From CAZJBS01 sp964544475 (lineage in GTDB: Bacteria; CLD3; SB21), in assembly GCA_964544475.1 (NCBI GenBank), contig CAZJBS010000001.1:1-64000 (forward strand): a stretch of DNA of 64,000 bases, given 5' to 3'. Positions 1 to 11,373 of this stretch are shown here, piece by piece (the stretch's first letter is position 1; every line of letters begins with the position of its first letter). A model generated the notes under the pieces. It saw nothing but the letters and a program-made list of their open reading frames with translations. It made no database searches and was not told where the DNA came from. A program made the translations under genes and the position numbers.

Positions 1-49
1 TTCCCTCTTACCCTCTTGGGAGACCCAGTTCACCGATGCACCCCACGCT

Positions 50-1021
50 TTGAATAATGACGAACTTTCTACACTTGTTGACTTCATTTCCGGTCACATG
101 GTTTCAAAATTTCAGGGCGCTCTTGCGGAAATTCTCTCAACATCGGAACTTGAGTTACTAATCAATCGACTCAGGAGAGATGGCGTCGTGCCAACGGATG
201 CGATGCTTATTCTCGGTAGTCGAATACGTTGCCTTCCTCGGCGTCGGTACAAACAGATGGGCGGAAAGTCCCTCAAGGGCATCCAAGGGCCGGACGGTGC
301 AGTCGTTAGTTTTGGACCAAAGAATCGCATTGGTGTTCATGTGTTAATTGAAATCAAGTCGATGTACGTGAATCCATCAGCACTCAGGAGACAGTTCAAG
401 AAACACCTTGCCGCAATCCGTCGCGGCGTTAGAATTGATGGCAAGTGGTTTTGTGGAAATCAAGTCCAAACAACAAGAACGAGAGATAAGAAGATTTTCA
501 TCGTTGTGCATCCTTCAAGTTGGCGGCTTACGCGCCGCTTCTCCCTTGACGCCTCAGAAGATGGGATTCAGCGATTGGTCATGGACGACGAACAAACTCC
601 GCCAATGAGTAACAGATGTGTGAAAGACAAGAGGCATGACTGGCACGCCATAACGTTGGCGTGGTCTTACGAAGCGCTCAGGGCGGCTGCCTTCAACCTT
701 GTGCGAGAATACATTGCTGAAGTTGGTGAGGATTTGGCAAGGAATCCTGATCCAGAAATACCATTGAGGACCGATATGACTCCGGCACAGGCGGGCCCTA
801 ATGACCTTCTGCACCAGCTTCACATCGCGATTGCTCGTCAGGCCGACACAGAGCTGGACGCAAACCGAAGAAAGAAGACAATCGAACTTTACAACGTCCT
901 GGCATTTGGATGGGCACTGGGTCACGACTATCGGGATGAAAAGGGCAGGCCGGACATGATGTATCCGGCAGACCTCGATCGGTTGTTGGGGCAAGCCCAA
1001 GAAGTAGGACGGAGTACTTAG
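50..1021 (+). CDS. Hypothetical protein, possible PD-(D/E)xK nuclease fold; 5' end uncertain
   Basis: The 323-residue frame can start at a TTG at 50, but the same frame stays open, without a stop, to the left edge of the window, so the gene may begin outside. I do not recognise the family. Residues 81-82 are PD (in GPDGAVV) and residues 101-103 are EIK inside a predicted strand (VLIEIKSMY), followed by a basic helix and a second strand (KKIFIVVHP). That strand-helix-strand order with PD...ExK is what a PD-(D/E)xK nuclease core looks like, so a restriction-type or repair nuclease is a reasonable guess. The C-terminal half (about 200-323) is helical with no motif I know. Its base composition is more AT-rich than the respiratory operons, and its neighbours (HEPN, HicB) fit an accessory or defence island. 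The function is inference only. Confidence 0.55.
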   Translation: MNNDELSTLVDFISGHMVSKFQGALAEILSTSELELLINRLRRDGVVPTDAMLILGSRIRCLPRRRYKQMGGKSLKGIQGPDGAVVSFGPKNRIGVHVLIEIKSMYVNPSALRRQFKKHLAAIRRGVRIDGKWFCGNQVQTTRTRDKKIFIVVHPSSWRLTRRFSLDASEDGIQRLVMDDEQTPPMSNRCVKDKRHDWHAITLAWSYEALRAAAFNLVREYIAEVGEDLARNPDPEIPLRTDMTPAQAGPNDLLHQLHIAIARQADTELDANRRKKTIELYNVLAFGWALGHDYRDEKGRPDMMYPADLDRLLGQAQEVGRST

Positions 1022-1054
1022 TTTTGGAAGCAAAATTCTGTTGCCATCCGTCGG

Positions 1055-1174
1055 TTAAAACGCACTTTTTCGTACATTTGATAAAATAGGAGGGACGGGC
1101 TGGTTGCAGTCCCTCTTATTTGAAGTCAACTTATCATCTGAGCGATCCTGTTTCTCTTCTGTCTTTTGCTTCAT
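1055..1174 (-). CDS. Possible 39-residue peptide with perfect Shine-Dalgarno
   Basis: On the minus strand an ATG at 1174 is preceded, 6-7 nt upstream, by AAAGGAGGTG (1190-1181), the best ribosome-binding site in the window. The ORF encodes a charged 39-residue peptide beginning MKQKTEEKQDRSDDK and ending at a TAA at 1055. It holds one Cys and no hydrophobic stretch, so it is unlikely to be a leader for export. It covers the terminator of the first gene, so coding and hairpin functions overlap. It could be a genuine small protein or the 5' stump of a lost gene; I see no clear promoter upstream. The rest of 1175-1333 shows nothing I can call. Confidence 0.35.
   Translation of the reverse strand: MKQKTEEKQDRSDDKLTSNKRDCNQPVPPILSNVRKSAF
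1085..1120 (+). terminator. Hairpin terminator after the first gene
   Basis: Stem 1085-1096 pairs with 1109-1120 (12 bp including one G-U), with a 12-nt loop, 64 bp after the upstream stop codon. A short T-rich run (TTATTT) follows. It probably ends transcription of the upstream gene; on the other strand it lies inside the short ORF at 1055-1174. Confidence 0.55.
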
Positions 1175-1333
1175 TGTTTCCACCTCCTTTCGGATCTCAT
1201 TTACAGGCCGCCTAAATTCTCAAGGTTCCAGTGGGACGGATAATTTCTACGGCAAGCACCATATACCTTGATGATCATTTTGCGATGAAATGTAGGTCCA
1301 AGAAAAGTCAGTGCAAATCAAATACCAAAAGAA

Positions 1334-2326
1334 GTGAATGTGATGGCGTGGAGCATACAAACAATGGTATGGCGACTACTTGAACGCTTTGGCTTCTTCC
1401 GTCTGAAAAGTGATGACCGCTGGAAGGTGCATAGGATTGGGAGTTTTGAGGAATACAAAGCGCGTTGTGGCAGGATCATCAGGTTGAGAAAAGAAGTGCC
1501 GGAAGATGTGAGGAGAAGATTTGAGGTGATTGACAGAATAGTGCAGTTGAGCTATTTTGATTGGAGATTGCCGGATGTTGCCGTAAATCAGGCCCTATTC
1601 ACCGTGGAAATGGCCCTCAAATTCAGATACAAGGATATAACAGGAAATGAAGCACCAAACGGAATGGCAAAGCTGCTCGACTGGGCAATCAAGACGGGAC
1701 TCTGTGAGGACAGGGAATCCACTGTGATGGCCTTGAAGGACATTAGGAATTCCTCAGCCCATCCAAAAGAAGACTCGTTTATCGGATCGTTCGCCTTTCC
1801 ATTACTTCCCGTGTTGGTGCAGTTCATAAATGAGCTATATGACGATGTCGATCTGCGGAAGGAACGCCAGAAGATTCAGCTCGATATGAACAGCTGTCTG
1901 GCACACTTTGAGAGAGATGGAAGCATCCTGACCATCAACGGCTGTCGTACGATTGTATTCATAGCGACCCTTCTTTTTGTTGAGAATCGGAGCGGGAAAA
2001 TCACATATTACGCTGCATTCAGCAATATTTTTGATCCCTCGTCTGATGTTGAAGGAAGGATACACTCGGATCCGACGAAGATTCTCCGCTGTTCACAGAT
2101 TGCAGTGCAAAATGGATACGTTGAGTTTCACGCGCTGGGGGGTATGATCGTTAAATTGGAAATGATAAAGGATGACATCAACCGCAATAAGTTTGAATCT
2201 TTCAGGGCCGGGCTAAGTCAATCGGTCGACGCCAAGGCGCAGGAATTATTCATTCGTCACGAAATGGGAAGAGAAGCCAAGAAGTTGCGTGCCTTGGACC
2301 GTGATTCGTTTGCGGACAATGGATAG
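1334..2326 (+). CDS. HEPN-motif protein of unknown role
   Basis: This 330-residue protein starts at GTG 1334; an in-frame ATG at 1343 is an alternative. Residues 138-143 are RNSSAH, the RNxxxH signature of HEPN RNases, in a helical context (residues 60-170: VNQALFTVEMALKFRY, then the motif, then a hydrophobic helix). This matches HEPN domains used in toxin-antitoxin, abortive-infection and CRISPR ancillary proteins. The C-terminal part (about 180-330) has alternating strands and helices that I cannot assign. The gene is visibly more AT-rich than the nar operon. Being next to a possible nuclease and a HicB-like antitoxin suggests a defence or TA role, but no cognate antitoxin is adjacent, so this rests on the motif. 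Confidence 0.6.
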   Translation: MNVMAWSIQTMVWRLLERFGFFRLKSDDRWKVHRIGSFEEYKARCGRIIRLRKEVPEDVRRRFEVIDRIVQLSYFDWRLPDVAVNQALFTVEMALKFRYKDITGNEAPNGMAKLLDWAIKTGLCEDRESTVMALKDIRNSSAHPKEDSFIGSFAFPLLPVLVQFINELYDDVDLRKERQKIQLDMNSCLAHFERDGSILTINGCRTIVFIATLLFVENRSGKITYYAAFSNIFDPSSDVEGRIHSDPTKILRCSQIAVQNGYVEFHALGGMIVKLEMIKDDINRNKFESFRAGLSQSVDAKAQELFIRHEMGREAKKLRALDRDSFADNG

Positions 2327-2409
2327 TAAATAGTAATAGATCGTCAGCAGGCGCTGAAAGTTCTCCAGTGGGATGCGACTATTCTGGCCGCTTATCTGAC
2401 TCATCCTTT

Positions 2410-2604
2410 TCATTTTCGTGCTTGCCTCCGGGTGGTCGGCATTGGGTGCTGAAAGTGCAACTCCAGGGCTTCGACCAAATTGCTAAGGGCCGTTGCCTTC
2501 GTCCTCCCTTGACTGGCAACTTCAACCTCTCTGCACGTCGCCACCCACCACTTTTTCTCTTTCTTCAATCTTATCGTGTATGCGGAAAGCCCAGCTGCAT
2601 TCAT
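2410..2604 (-). CDS. hicB: HicB-like antitoxin, orphan
   Basis: The 64-residue product has the HicB antitoxin core: a YTIRL strand, WWVATCREVEVASQG (the usual Y..W.A.CPEL.V.SQG pattern) and a helix T..ALSNLVEALEL. HicB proteins bind and neutralise the HicA mRNA interferase through this partly degraded RNase-H-like fold. The ATG at 2604 has a GGAG about 9 nt upstream. The protein ends soon after the core and lacks the C-terminal DNA-binding domain of longer HicBs. No HicA-like ORF (small, with the ..KGSHH.. dsRBD-like motif) is visible on either side, so it is an orphan or a solitary remnant. Confidence 0.65.
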   Translation of the reverse strand: MNAAGLSAYTIRLKKEKKWWVATCREVEVASQGRTKATALSNLVEALELHFQHPMPTTRRQARK

Positions 2605-2712
2605 TGAATGGCTCCAATTGACTCAATTTTTCATCGTGTGAATACTGAATTTATCATAAAAATACGTTGTAACAAGTTCGAAATCCGCTCATCAGTGTCC
2701 ACACAAATTGAT

Positions 2713-2742
2713 AAACAGCCGTCGAGATTTCGACGGCTGTTT
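2713..2742. terminator. Perfect 13-bp bidirectional hairpin terminator
   Basis: Stem 2713-2725 pairs perfectly with 2730-2742 around the 4-nt loop GATT. The outer pairs are A/T, giving a T-run after the stem in both directions. It separates the accessory edge (HEPN, HicB) from the nar promoter. The rest of the 2605-2880 interval shows no gene. Confidence 0.75.
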
Positions 2743-2884
2743 TCATATTGTGGGTAAGGGGAGCGACGTGAGAAATCGAATGATCTCAAGCTCCGGATTT
2801 CTCCGTCGGTCGCTCGGAATGGCCACAGCAAAGAAGGCTTTTCAACAACCCGCTACACGATATTTCATATCGCGCATTTCTTGC

Positions 2885-2913
2885 TTGTTTTGTTCAATCC
2901 AACTACCTATCTT
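2885..2913 (+). promoter_or_regulatory. Predicted promoter of the nar operon
   Basis: TTGTTT (2885-2890) and TATCTT (2908-2913) are spaced by 17 bp. The expected start is near 2920, leaving a leader of about 170-210 nt before the first gene. The match is weaker than the rrf2 promoter, but the operator has nearly the same position relative to the -10 box in both. Confidence 0.55.
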
Positions 2914-2914
2914 C

Positions 2915-2944
2915 TTTCAGACAGCAGAGTCTGGAATCTGAAAT
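2915..2944 (+). promoter_or_regulatory. Rrf2-type operator in the nar promoter
   Basis: TTTCAGAC (2915-2922), a 6-nt spacer, then GTCTGGAA (2929-2936): an inverted repeat with one mismatch, immediately followed by a further half-site TCTGAAAT (2937-2944). It overlaps the predicted transcription start, so binding should repress. The same element (perfect there) overlaps the promoter of the Rrf2 regulator at 38.9 kb. A further inverted half-site ATTTCAGA lies at 2969-2976. Confidence 0.65.
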
Positions 2945-3126
2945 ATCCCGATTCCATTCGGCTGACTCATTTCAGATGCACCGTTCTTGGGTGCGTTTCG
3001 CAACCTATCTCAAGTCTTTTGTTCCTATCCCGACTGCAGATGAGCGGCGGCGTTCACTGATTAGCCTGCATACAACTCGGAGAACCGATGGCACAAGCAC
3101 ATACGTCGAGATCAAGCGAGGACAGA

Positions 3127-4064
3127 ATGAAGTCAACCAAACACGAATGTGAATTCCGCCTGAAAAACACTCGCGTAGTCGGTTGTGCTGAGCGAACAGG
3201 GTCGTGGACGCATTTCTTTGTAAAATTCGTTCACATCTCGGTCGCGCTCGCGTGGTTAGGGTCCCAAGGTGTTGCCCAAACCGGGCAGGAACTCTACGCA
3301 AAATTCTGCATAGCCTGCCATTCAATCGGCGGCGGACGCCTGGTTGGTCCGGACCTTAAGGGAATTACCAACAAACGCTCCGAAACGTGGCTTCTCAGTT
3401 GGATCAAATCGTCCCAGACGATGGTCAAAAGCGGAGACAAAGACGCCGTGGCGATCTTCAAGGAGTTCAATCAGATACCAATGCCGGACCAGCCCCTTTC
3501 GGAAGATCAGATCCGCAGCATTCTCGCGTATGTTGCATCCGGCGCAACGACATCGGTGGCGGCTGCACCCGCCATCCAGGGAGATGAGGAACGTGGCAAG
3601 AATCTATTCTCCGGAATCGAGCGACTTCAAAACGGTGGGCCGTCGTGCGCTTCCTGTCACAATGTCGCCGACCGAAGAATCTTATCCGGCGGGGGACTGG
3701 CGGTTGATCTGACCCAGACCGTTTCCCGGATAACGCCGGCAGGGGTTGTCTCAGTACTGAGCGCCTTGCCGTTTCCAGCCATGAAACAAGCCTTTGGTAA
3801 TGCGCCGTTGGCCGAAGACGAGATTGCGGACCTCGTGGCATTCTTAAACTCCGCAGACGCAGGCAATTCACGGCAGATCGCCGGGCAGTATGGCCAGTAC
3901 ATGGGATGGGGAGCTTTTGCCGGGGCGGGAGTTCTTCTTCTTGTGTTCTATCTGGTCTGGATGGACCGGCGCACTCGTGCGGTGAATTACCGCGTTTTTG
4001 CACGCTCAGGGTACGGAAAAGAAATCAACGAAATCGACAACCCTTCATCAAGGAAACAGGAACC

Positions 4065-4068
<4 letters not shown>
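3127..4068 (+). CDS. Membrane-anchored diheme cytochrome c, NarC-like
   Basis: This is a periplasmic electron-transfer protein with two class I haem c domains: CIACH (about 45 residues after the signal region) and CASCH near mid-protein. A hydrophobic segment (HFFVKFVHISVALAWLG) ending VAQ looks like a signal peptide, and one C-terminal transmembrane helix (GAFAGAGVLLLVFYLVWM) is followed by a basic tail. The start could also be ATG 3088; 3127 is preferred because it shortens the long basic region before the signal sequence, and both have a GAGG/GGAGA site. The stop overlaps the narG start (ATGA at 4065-4068), so translation is coupled. A diheme cytochrome as first gene of a nar operon is the arrangement known from Thermus (narC), where it links the reductase to the quinol/cytochrome pool. 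Confidence 0.85.
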
Positions 4069-7682
<3,614 letters not shown>

Positions 7683-7725
7683 AATCCCTCATTGGCGATT
7701 CACTTCAACCTTGAAGCAGGTTATC

Positions 7726-9279
7726 ATGGATGTACGATCTCAAATTTCGATGGTATTTCATCTCGACAAATGCATCGGGTGCCACACCTGTTCTATCGCT
7801 TGCAAGAACATCTGGACCGATAGAAAAGGTGCTGAGTACATGTGGTGGAACAACGTCGAGACGAAGCCCGGCACAGGCTATCCGACCAAATGGGAGGATC
7901 AGAGCATCTACAAAGGCGGCTGGGAGAAAATCAACGGCAAGATCAACTTGCGGGGCGCGGGCAAACGAAAAGGTCTGCTGAACATCTTCCACAATCCGCA
8001 TCTGCCGGTCATTGACGACTATTACGAACCCTTTACCTACAAGTACCTCGATCTGATCGAATCGCCGCAAGGCAACGATCAACCGACGGCGCGTCCGATC
8101 TCGCTGATCACGGGCGAACCCATCGATATCAAAATGGGACCCAACTGGGACGACGACCTCAGCGGTACTCCGGACTACGCGCGACACGATCCGAATCTGG
8201 AGAACCTCTCGCCGGCGGAACGGGAAGCGATGTTCCAGCTCGAAAAAATGGCGTTCTTCTATTTGCCTCGCATTTGTAATCACTGTCTGAATCCGGCATG
8301 CGTCGCGTCGTGCCCTTCTGGAGCGCTGTACAAGCGGGGTGAAGACGGCGTCGTGCTGATCAATCAGGATGTTTGCCGTGCCTGGCGAATGTGCGTTACA
8401 GCATGCCCGTACAAGAAATCTTACTACAATTGGCAAACGGGCAAGTCAGAAAAGTGCATTCTTTGTTATCCGCGAATCGAAGCAGGTTATGCGCCGGCAT
8501 GCATGCATAGCTGCGTCGGTCGAATCCGGTATCTGGGCGTGATGTTGTACGACGCAGACCAGATCGAAGGGGCCGCCTCCGACGATGCCTCCTCCGTGAT
8601 CGATCGCCAGTTGAACCTGATCCTGAACCCCTTCGACGAAGCAGTAATCGCAGCAGCCAAAGCCAACGGCGTTGCCGACTCGACGATCAAAGCGGCACAA
8701 TACTCTCCCGTATACAGGTTCGTCAAAGAATGGGGCATGGCGCTTCCGTTGCATGCAGAATTCCGGACCCTGCCGATGCTGTTCTATGTGCCGCCCATGT
8801 TGCCGGTCATGGCCTCTCTGGGCCAACAAAAGAACCAACAGGAACAGTCCGGCAAATTGAATCCGATTGCGAAGGTGTGGGACGATACGTGGCTGTACGA
8901 TACCAGCACAGCGGAACTCTGGGGAACCGTCGAACAAGCGCGCTTTCCGCTCAAATACATGGCCAGTCTGTTCGGGGCCGGCGATGAAAACAAAATCAAG
9001 CCCGTGCTAAAGAAACTCCTGGCCGTGAGGATGCACCGACGCCGGGTGACCGTGGGTGACGTGAGCGCCGAGAAGGCCGACGCCGTCCTTGCTGCGGCAG
9101 GCCTGACGGCCGAAACGGCCGACGACATTTACTATCTCACTTCGCTGGCCAAGTTTGACGATCGTTTTGTCATCCCGCCCGCTCATCGTGAGCAGGCCAT
9201 CGAGATGATGGAATTCACCGGAGATGTGAAAGGATCCGCCGGATTTGGCTTCACGGAAAAGCCTCAACGCGGGATGTGA
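7726..9279 (+). CDS. narH: Nitrate reductase beta subunit NarH
   Basis: This iron-sulfur subunit passes electrons from NarI haems to NarG. All four cluster motifs are visible: CIGCHTCSIAC (residues 16-26), CNHCLNPACVASCP, CRAWRMCVTACP (the Trp that replaces a Cys and marks the 3Fe-4S cluster of NarH) and CILCYPR....CMHSC. The start is ATG 7726, with GAAGCAGG upstream; the in-frame TTG at 7711 lies in that ribosome-binding region. The length (517 residues) is normal. It lies 43 nt after narG and 4 nt before narJ. Confidence 0.97.
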   Translation: MDVRSQISMVFHLDKCIGCHTCSIACKNIWTDRKGAEYMWWNNVETKPGTGYPTKWEDQSIYKGGWEKINGKINLRGAGKRKGLLNIFHNPHLPVIDDYYEPFTYKYLDLIESPQGNDQPTARPISLITGEPIDIKMGPNWDDDLSGTPDYARHDPNLENLSPAEREAMFQLEKMAFFYLPRICNHCLNPACVASCPSGALYKRGEDGVVLINQDVCRAWRMCVTACPYKKSYYNWQTGKSEKCILCYPRIEAGYAPACMHSCVGRIRYLGVMLYDADQIEGAASDDASSVIDRQLNLILNPFDEAVIAAAKANGVADSTIKAAQYSPVYRFVKEWGMALPLHAEFRTLPMLFYVPPMLPVMASLGQQKNQQEQSGKLNPIAKVWDDTWLYDTSTAELWGTVEQARFPLKYMASLFGAGDENKIKPVLKKLLAVRMHRRRVTVGDVSAEKADAVLAAAGLTAETADDIYYLTSLAKFDDRFVIPPAHREQAIEMMEFTGDVKGSAGFGFTEKPQRGM

Positions 9280-9283
9280 TATC

Positions 9284-9982
9284 ATGTCAGTATCTCCTTC
9301 CAATCTCAGCGATCGGCTAATGCCGGATGCCAAAGGTTATGAACGCCTGGCGAAACTTTTTCAATATCCGACGGCCGCTCTGACGTCGGACGCGGAAACT
9401 GCACAGGCCTGGCTCGATGCGGGGCATCCGGAATCCGCGGCCATGCTCAGGCCGTTCACGTCCTACCTCCGGTCGGCGGCGCTTGTTGAGATGGAAGAGA
9501 TTTTCACGCGCTCCTTCGAAGTTCAGGCGATCACGACGCTCGACATCGGATATGTGATGTTCGGCGACGATTACAAGAGGGCGGAACTTCTTGTCAACCT
9601 GAACAGGGAACACCAGGACGCCGGTAACGACTGCTACTCCGAACTTCCCGACCATCTGCCAAACGTCCTGCGATTGATCGTCAAAATGAAGGACCGGGAA
9701 CTCGCGCAGGAGCTTGTGGAGAGAATCCTTGGGCCGGCGGTTGCAAGAATGAAGGCGGAATTCACGCCGGAACGGCTCGAGAAGAAGAACAAGTTGTACC
9801 AGAAGCACCACAGGACCATAATCGCCCTGTCAGAATCGTACGGTCTGTTGTATGGAAGGGTATTGGAAGCGCTGTACGCCGTGCTTCAATGTGACTTTGG
9901 TCTCCGGGAGCCGCCTCCCATCAAACAAACCGACACTTTTCTCAGATCCGTTGAAAACGAAATGAAGCTGGAGAAGGAATAG
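9284..9982 (+). CDS. narJ: Nitrate reductase assembly chaperone NarJ
   Basis: This cytoplasmic chaperone of the TorD/DmsD/NarJ family holds apo-NarGH during Mo-cofactor insertion and membrane docking. The 232-residue all-helical protein contains the NarJ-type E.FTRSFEVQAITTLDIGYVMFGDDYKRAELL block, seen here in pieces such as FDV-like SFEVQ and YKRAELL. The start is ATG 9284, 4 nt after the narH stop; the longer frame from 9245 lies within narH. Position between narH and narI is the classical order. Confidence 0.92.
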   Translation: MSVSPSNLSDRLMPDAKGYERLAKLFQYPTAALTSDAETAQAWLDAGHPESAAMLRPFTSYLRSAALVEMEEIFTRSFEVQAITTLDIGYVMFGDDYKRAELLVNLNREHQDAGNDCYSELPDHLPNVLRLIVKMKDRELAQELVERILGPAVARMKAEFTPERLEKKNKLYQKHHRTIIALSESYGLLYGRVLEALYAVLQCDFGLREPPPIKQTDTFLRSVENEMKLEKE

Positions 9983-10046
9983 AACGTCACCGGCAGGAAT
10001 CTGCATCATCTGTTGTCCGGCCGGAAACAAATTTGTCAACCCTAAC

Positions 10047-10811
10047 GTGAGTCTTTCCGCCATGGACAGTTTGACCAACCTCATGAACGCCCTGAACAAT
10101 TTCCTTTTCATCGGACTACCGTACATCGCGCTGGCCGTATTTGTGGTCGGCTCGGTCTATCGATACAGGTCGCGGGGATTCAAAGTGTCCTCGCTGTCGT
10201 CTCAGTTTCTTGAGGGGCGACAGTTGTTCTGGGGCACGGTTCCATTCCATTGGGGGATACTGACCCTGTTCGCTGGACATCTGACTGCCTTTCTCTTCCC
10301 GGCCGCAACGCTTGCCTGGAACGGGCACCCGGTTCGTCTCATCATCATCGAGGTCACGGCCTTCATGTTCGGGATAACGGTACTGATCGGGCTGATCGGA
10401 CTCCTCGCGCGGCGCTTCTCCAACAGCCGGGTGAACGTCGTGACCACACGAATGGACGTTGGGATCGAGTTATTGCTCTTGTTGCAGGTTATTACGGGAC
10501 TCTGGATCGCCTACAATTTCAGATGGGGATCGTCCTGGTTTGCGTCGGTGTTGACTCCTTATCTGAATTCCATATTCCTCCTTCAACCCAATATCGAGGC
10601 CGTGAGCGCCATGCCGTGGACTGTGAAACTCCACATTGTGGGGGCATTCGCTATCGTTGCACTTATTCCTTTTTCCCGATTGGTGCATTTTCTGGTTCCT
10701 CCGTATCACTACCTCTGGCGGCCTTACCAGCGCGTAATCTGGTACTGGTCAAGGGAAAACGTCCGCAATACCGCTACCCCGTGGACTTTGCAGCGGCCTC
10801 ACAATAACTGA
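10047..10811 (+). CDS. narI: Nitrate reductase gamma subunit NarI (cytochrome b)
   Basis: This is the membrane anchor that oxidises quinol and passes electrons through two b-type haems to NarH. Five hydrophobic segments are visible, with His residues in FHWGILTLFAGHL (helix 2) and LHIVGAFAIVAL / FSRLVHFL (helix 5) as expected for the haem ligands. Translation starts at GTG 10047 or ATG 10062; neither has a strong ribosome-binding site. The C-terminus (YHYLWRPYQRV) is typical of NarI. Confidence 0.93.
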   Translation: MSLSAMDSLTNLMNALNNFLFIGLPYIALAVFVVGSVYRYRSRGFKVSSLSSQFLEGRQLFWGTVPFHWGILTLFAGHLTAFLFPAATLAWNGHPVRLIIIEVTAFMFGITVLIGLIGLLARRFSNSRVNVVTTRMDVGIELLLLLQVITGLWIAYNFRWGSSWFASVLTPYLNSIFLLQPNIEAVSAMPWTVKLHIVGAFAIVALIPFSRLVHFLVPPYHYLWRPYQRVIWYWSRENVRNTATPWTLQRPHNN

Positions 10812-10844
10812 GGGGGTCGTCCTTTCGACGGCTCGAATCATTGT

Positions 10845-11300
10845 ATGCTGTTTATTCTTCAAAACGTGACGGACGAGCAGTTGATGGCGTCCAGCGCTGT
10901 GACATTTCTTTTTATGCTTATACTTCTGGTTGCAGGATTGATCAATTTGCGCAAGATCGTGAAACCGGGTTCGATGCAGGCAAAGATTCTGCGGAGTCTC
11001 GTGATGGCTCTGCTGATCGTCGGATTGGTCTTGAGTTACAGGACGCTGGATCTGGAAGTTCACCTGCTGATGTATCCGGAATACACAGAGGGAACGACGG
11101 TTGAATTTGGAAACGTTTTTATGAGAGGCGAGGGGATCATTTTTGAATACGAAGTCAACGGAATCAAATACCGGAATTGTAATACCTTTCATCCTGTCTC
11201 CAGAAGTGGGATCGTCGTTCCCGGCGGTCGCTTTATGGTACGCCATGCCGAAGGGTTTGAAAGCGAAGGACGTATCGATTGGAGTCGCCCGGCGCCCTGA
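10845..11300 (+). CDS. Small membrane protein of the nar operon, unknown
   Basis: This 151-residue protein has two hydrophobic helices (about 17-34 and 50-63) followed by a roughly 85-residue soluble domain (predicted beta-rich, with FEYEVNGIKYRN and a GGRFMVRH stretch). I do not recognise it; the general plan resembles small DUF3592-like membrane proteins but the match is weak. It sits 33 nt after narI and before narK in one transcriptional direction, so it is probably co-expressed and may act in the membrane near the reductase or transporter. Confidence 0.7.
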   Translation: MLFILQNVTDEQLMASSAVTFLFMLILLVAGLINLRKIVKPGSMQAKILRSLVMALLIVGLVLSYRTLDLEVHLLMYPEYTEGTTVEFGNVFMRGEGIIFEYEVNGIKYRNCNTFHPVSRSGIVVPGGRFMVRHAEGFESEGRIDWSRPAP

Positions 11301-11373
11301 CGTCCTGGCATTTTTTGTGTCCTGAAAATATGCACGAGCACTTCTCATAACCGAGTCAGGTTCAATAGCCGCC

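Noticed and set aside
2655..2710. T-loop-like sequence (GTTCGAAATCC) and a CCA-like run that could be a tRNA end
   Set aside because: The five bases on each side of the TTCGAAA do not pair as a T-stem, and no anticodon or acceptor stem can be built around it.
3906..4064. N-terminal extension of narG by 53 residues
   Set aside because: It overlaps the cytochrome gene in another frame, and the ATG at 4065 aligns with NarG of E. coli at a constant offset.
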